From assembly GCA_017996515.1 (NCBI GenBank), contig JAGOGU010000073.1, positions 1 through 7,102 of the forward strand: a DNA stretch of 7,102 nucleotides, written 5' to 3'. Positions 6,399 to 7,102 of this stretch are shown in pieces. The DNA comes from Allobrachymonas sp. Lineage in GTDB: Bacteria; Pseudomonadota; Gammaproteobacteria; Burkholderiales; Burkholderiaceae_C. Made by a program: the position numbers and the translations under genes. Every line of letters starts with the position of its first letter. The stretch's first letter is position 1. The notes under the pieces were generated by a model. It saw only the letters and a list, made by a program, of their open reading frames with translations. It had not been told where the DNA came from and made no database searches.

Positions 6399-6984
6399 GA
6401 ATCAACCCGTTGGTGCGCGCTGCATGAATGGCCTGCGTACGACTCTTGACGCCCAAGCGACGGAACAAGCGCCATAAATGCACTTTGACCGTGTGCTCGC
6501 TGATGCCCAAACGCTCGGCGATATCGCGGTTGCTCAAGCCCTGCTCCAGTGCCGCCAGCAGTTGTACCTGGCGTTTGGACAAGCGGCTGTTGGACAAATC
6601 CTCTGCGTCCGGCGCACTGTCAGGCAACAACAGGGAGCGCAGGGTCATGAAGATGTCCTTGGTTTCCGACAGCTTGGAGATATACGCATCTGCACCCGCT
6701 TCCAGACACTCGCGCTCGGCCTCTTCGGCACTTTGTTCGGAAACAACCACCAGCAAGCTGCCGGGGTAATGGTGCTTGGCTTCGCGCACGCCCGACATGC
6801 CCAGACTGTCACTCAACGTCAAATCCAGGCAAATAGCCTCGGGTACGCCATGTTTTTTAACCGCCGCAGGCAAAGCACCAATACGGCTTAACTCCACAAG
6901 CGTTGCGCCCGGCTTAATGCGACGCAGCAAAGTCGCCAGAGACTCGCGATAGAGTGGATGGTCTTCTATGACAAAAAAAGGCAT
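6391..6984 (-). CDS. Two-component response regulator, NarL/FixJ (LuxR-type HTH) family
   Basis: The product is 197 aa, typical of a receiver plus LuxR-type DNA-binding regulator. Seen: acidic pocket Glu7-Asp8, phosphoacceptor Asp54 (ICLDLTLSD), Ser82 at the end of beta-4, Lys104 in YISKLS, a short linker at about 118-134, and a LuxR-type helix-turn-helix at about 135-190 with the SNRDIAERLGISEHTVKVHL core. All receiver key positions are present, so phosphorylation control is likely. No histidine kinase lies in the window, so the partner and target genes are unknown. The ATG at 6984 has only a weak purine-rich site (GAGAAA) upstream, inside a dyad at 6986-7003. The gene is convergent with rluC and ends in its own terminator. 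I cannot assign a specific name; the family covers many different stimuli. Confidence 0.93.
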   Translation of the reverse strand: MPFFVIEDHPLYRESLATLLRRIKPGATLVELSRIGALPAAVKKHGVPEAICLDLTLSDSLGMSGVREAKHHYPGSLLVVVSEQSAEEAERECLEAGADAYISKLSETKDIFMTLRSLLLPDSAPDAEDLSNSRLSKRQVQLLAALEQGLSNRDIAERLGISEHTVKVHLWRLFRRLGVKSRTQAIHAARTNGLIQG

Positions 6985-6985
6985 G

Positions 6986-7003
6986 GATATATTTCTCTAT
7001 ATC
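6986..7003 (-). promoter_or_regulatory. AT-rich dyad over the response-regulator ribosome site
   Basis: GATATA (6986-6991) and TATATC (6998-7003) form a perfect 6-base inverted repeat with a 6-base centre, ending 1 base before the start codon. On the reverse strand the centre reads GAGAAA, the only Shine-Dalgarno-like stretch. It could be an operator half-site pair or a weak RNA hairpin. TATAGA (complement of 6996-7001) within it also resembles a -10 element, with a poor -35 TTTATG (complement of 7018-7023). Confidence 0.3.
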
Positions 7004-7069
7004 AAAAATCTGCATAACATAAAACACTACTTCTGATGATGGCTGATCAATGCTCTATCTTCTGCAATG

Positions 7070-7102
7070 TGAGATTATGCACAAATAAGGAAGAAATTAA
7101 AG
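7070..7102 (+). promoter_or_regulatory. Probable promoter and ribosome site of a gene beyond the right edge
   Basis: The extended -10-like TGAGATTAT (7070-7078) is followed by AAGGAAG (7087-7093), which would be correctly placed for a start codon at or just after 7103. This suggests a gene divergent from the response regulator. On the other strand, CATAAT (complement of 7074-7079) could be a -10 element for the response regulator. Both readings are tentative. Confidence 0.35.

Noticed and set aside
1..7102. Search for CRISPR arrays, insertion sequences, tRNA genes, attachment sites and toxin-antitoxin pairs
   Set aside because: I found no regularly spaced repeats, transposase-like protein, terminal inverted repeats with target duplication, cloverleaf sequence or small paired genes.

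Overview
The window looks like a chromosomal housekeeping segment of a betaproteobacterium of the order Burkholderiales, perhaps Comamonadaceae or Alcaligenaceae. This rests on four things: a moderately high G+C content by eye, the style of the proteins, the RNase E with a basic/Gln-rich tail and a conserved C-terminal block, and the divergent rne/rluC pair. The placement is inference from sequence style; no phylogenetic marker is present.

Layout: (1) 1-139, upstream spacer with a good ribosome binding site for the first gene. (2) 140-1123 (+), a membrane-anchored S49 (SppA-type) serine/lysine peptidase, ended by a strong intrinsic terminator at 1145-1190. (3) 1191-1440, spacer with no recognisable gene. 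(4) 1447-1528, two hairpins that close the oppositely directed rne transcript; the first met outside the stem-loop at 1498-1528 is the terminator at 1447-1477. (5) 1570-4563 (-), RNase E (rne), 997 aa, with intact S1, 5'-sensor, DNase I-like and Zn-link elements, an amphipathic membrane-anchor segment and a long disordered Arg/Gln/Glu-rich tail. (6) 4564-5227, a 664-bp divergent spacer without a credible gene but with several hairpins in the rne orientation, probably the rne leader. (7) 5228-6247 (+), 23S rRNA pseudouridine synthase RluC, starting at GTG without a visible Shine-Dalgarno sequence. (8) 6391-6984 (-), a NarL/FixJ-type response regulator whose stop codon lies inside its own terminator stem. 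(9) 6985-7102, an AT-rich spacer that probably leads into a divergent gene starting at or just past the right edge.

How the genes relate: rne and rluC both act on RNA (rRNA processing and mRNA decay; 23S rRNA modification) and are also divergent neighbours in Escherichia coli. The S49 peptidase and the response regulator are separate transcription units convergent on rne and rluC respectively. Each gene appears to be its own transcription unit.

I see no CRISPR array, insertion sequence, tRNA/rRNA gene, toxin-antitoxin pair or defence system, and nothing that I would call a new biological system. The items most worth checking are regulatory: the structured rne leader, the possibly leaderless rluC, the terminator embedded in the response-regulator gene end, and the dyad over its ribosome binding site.
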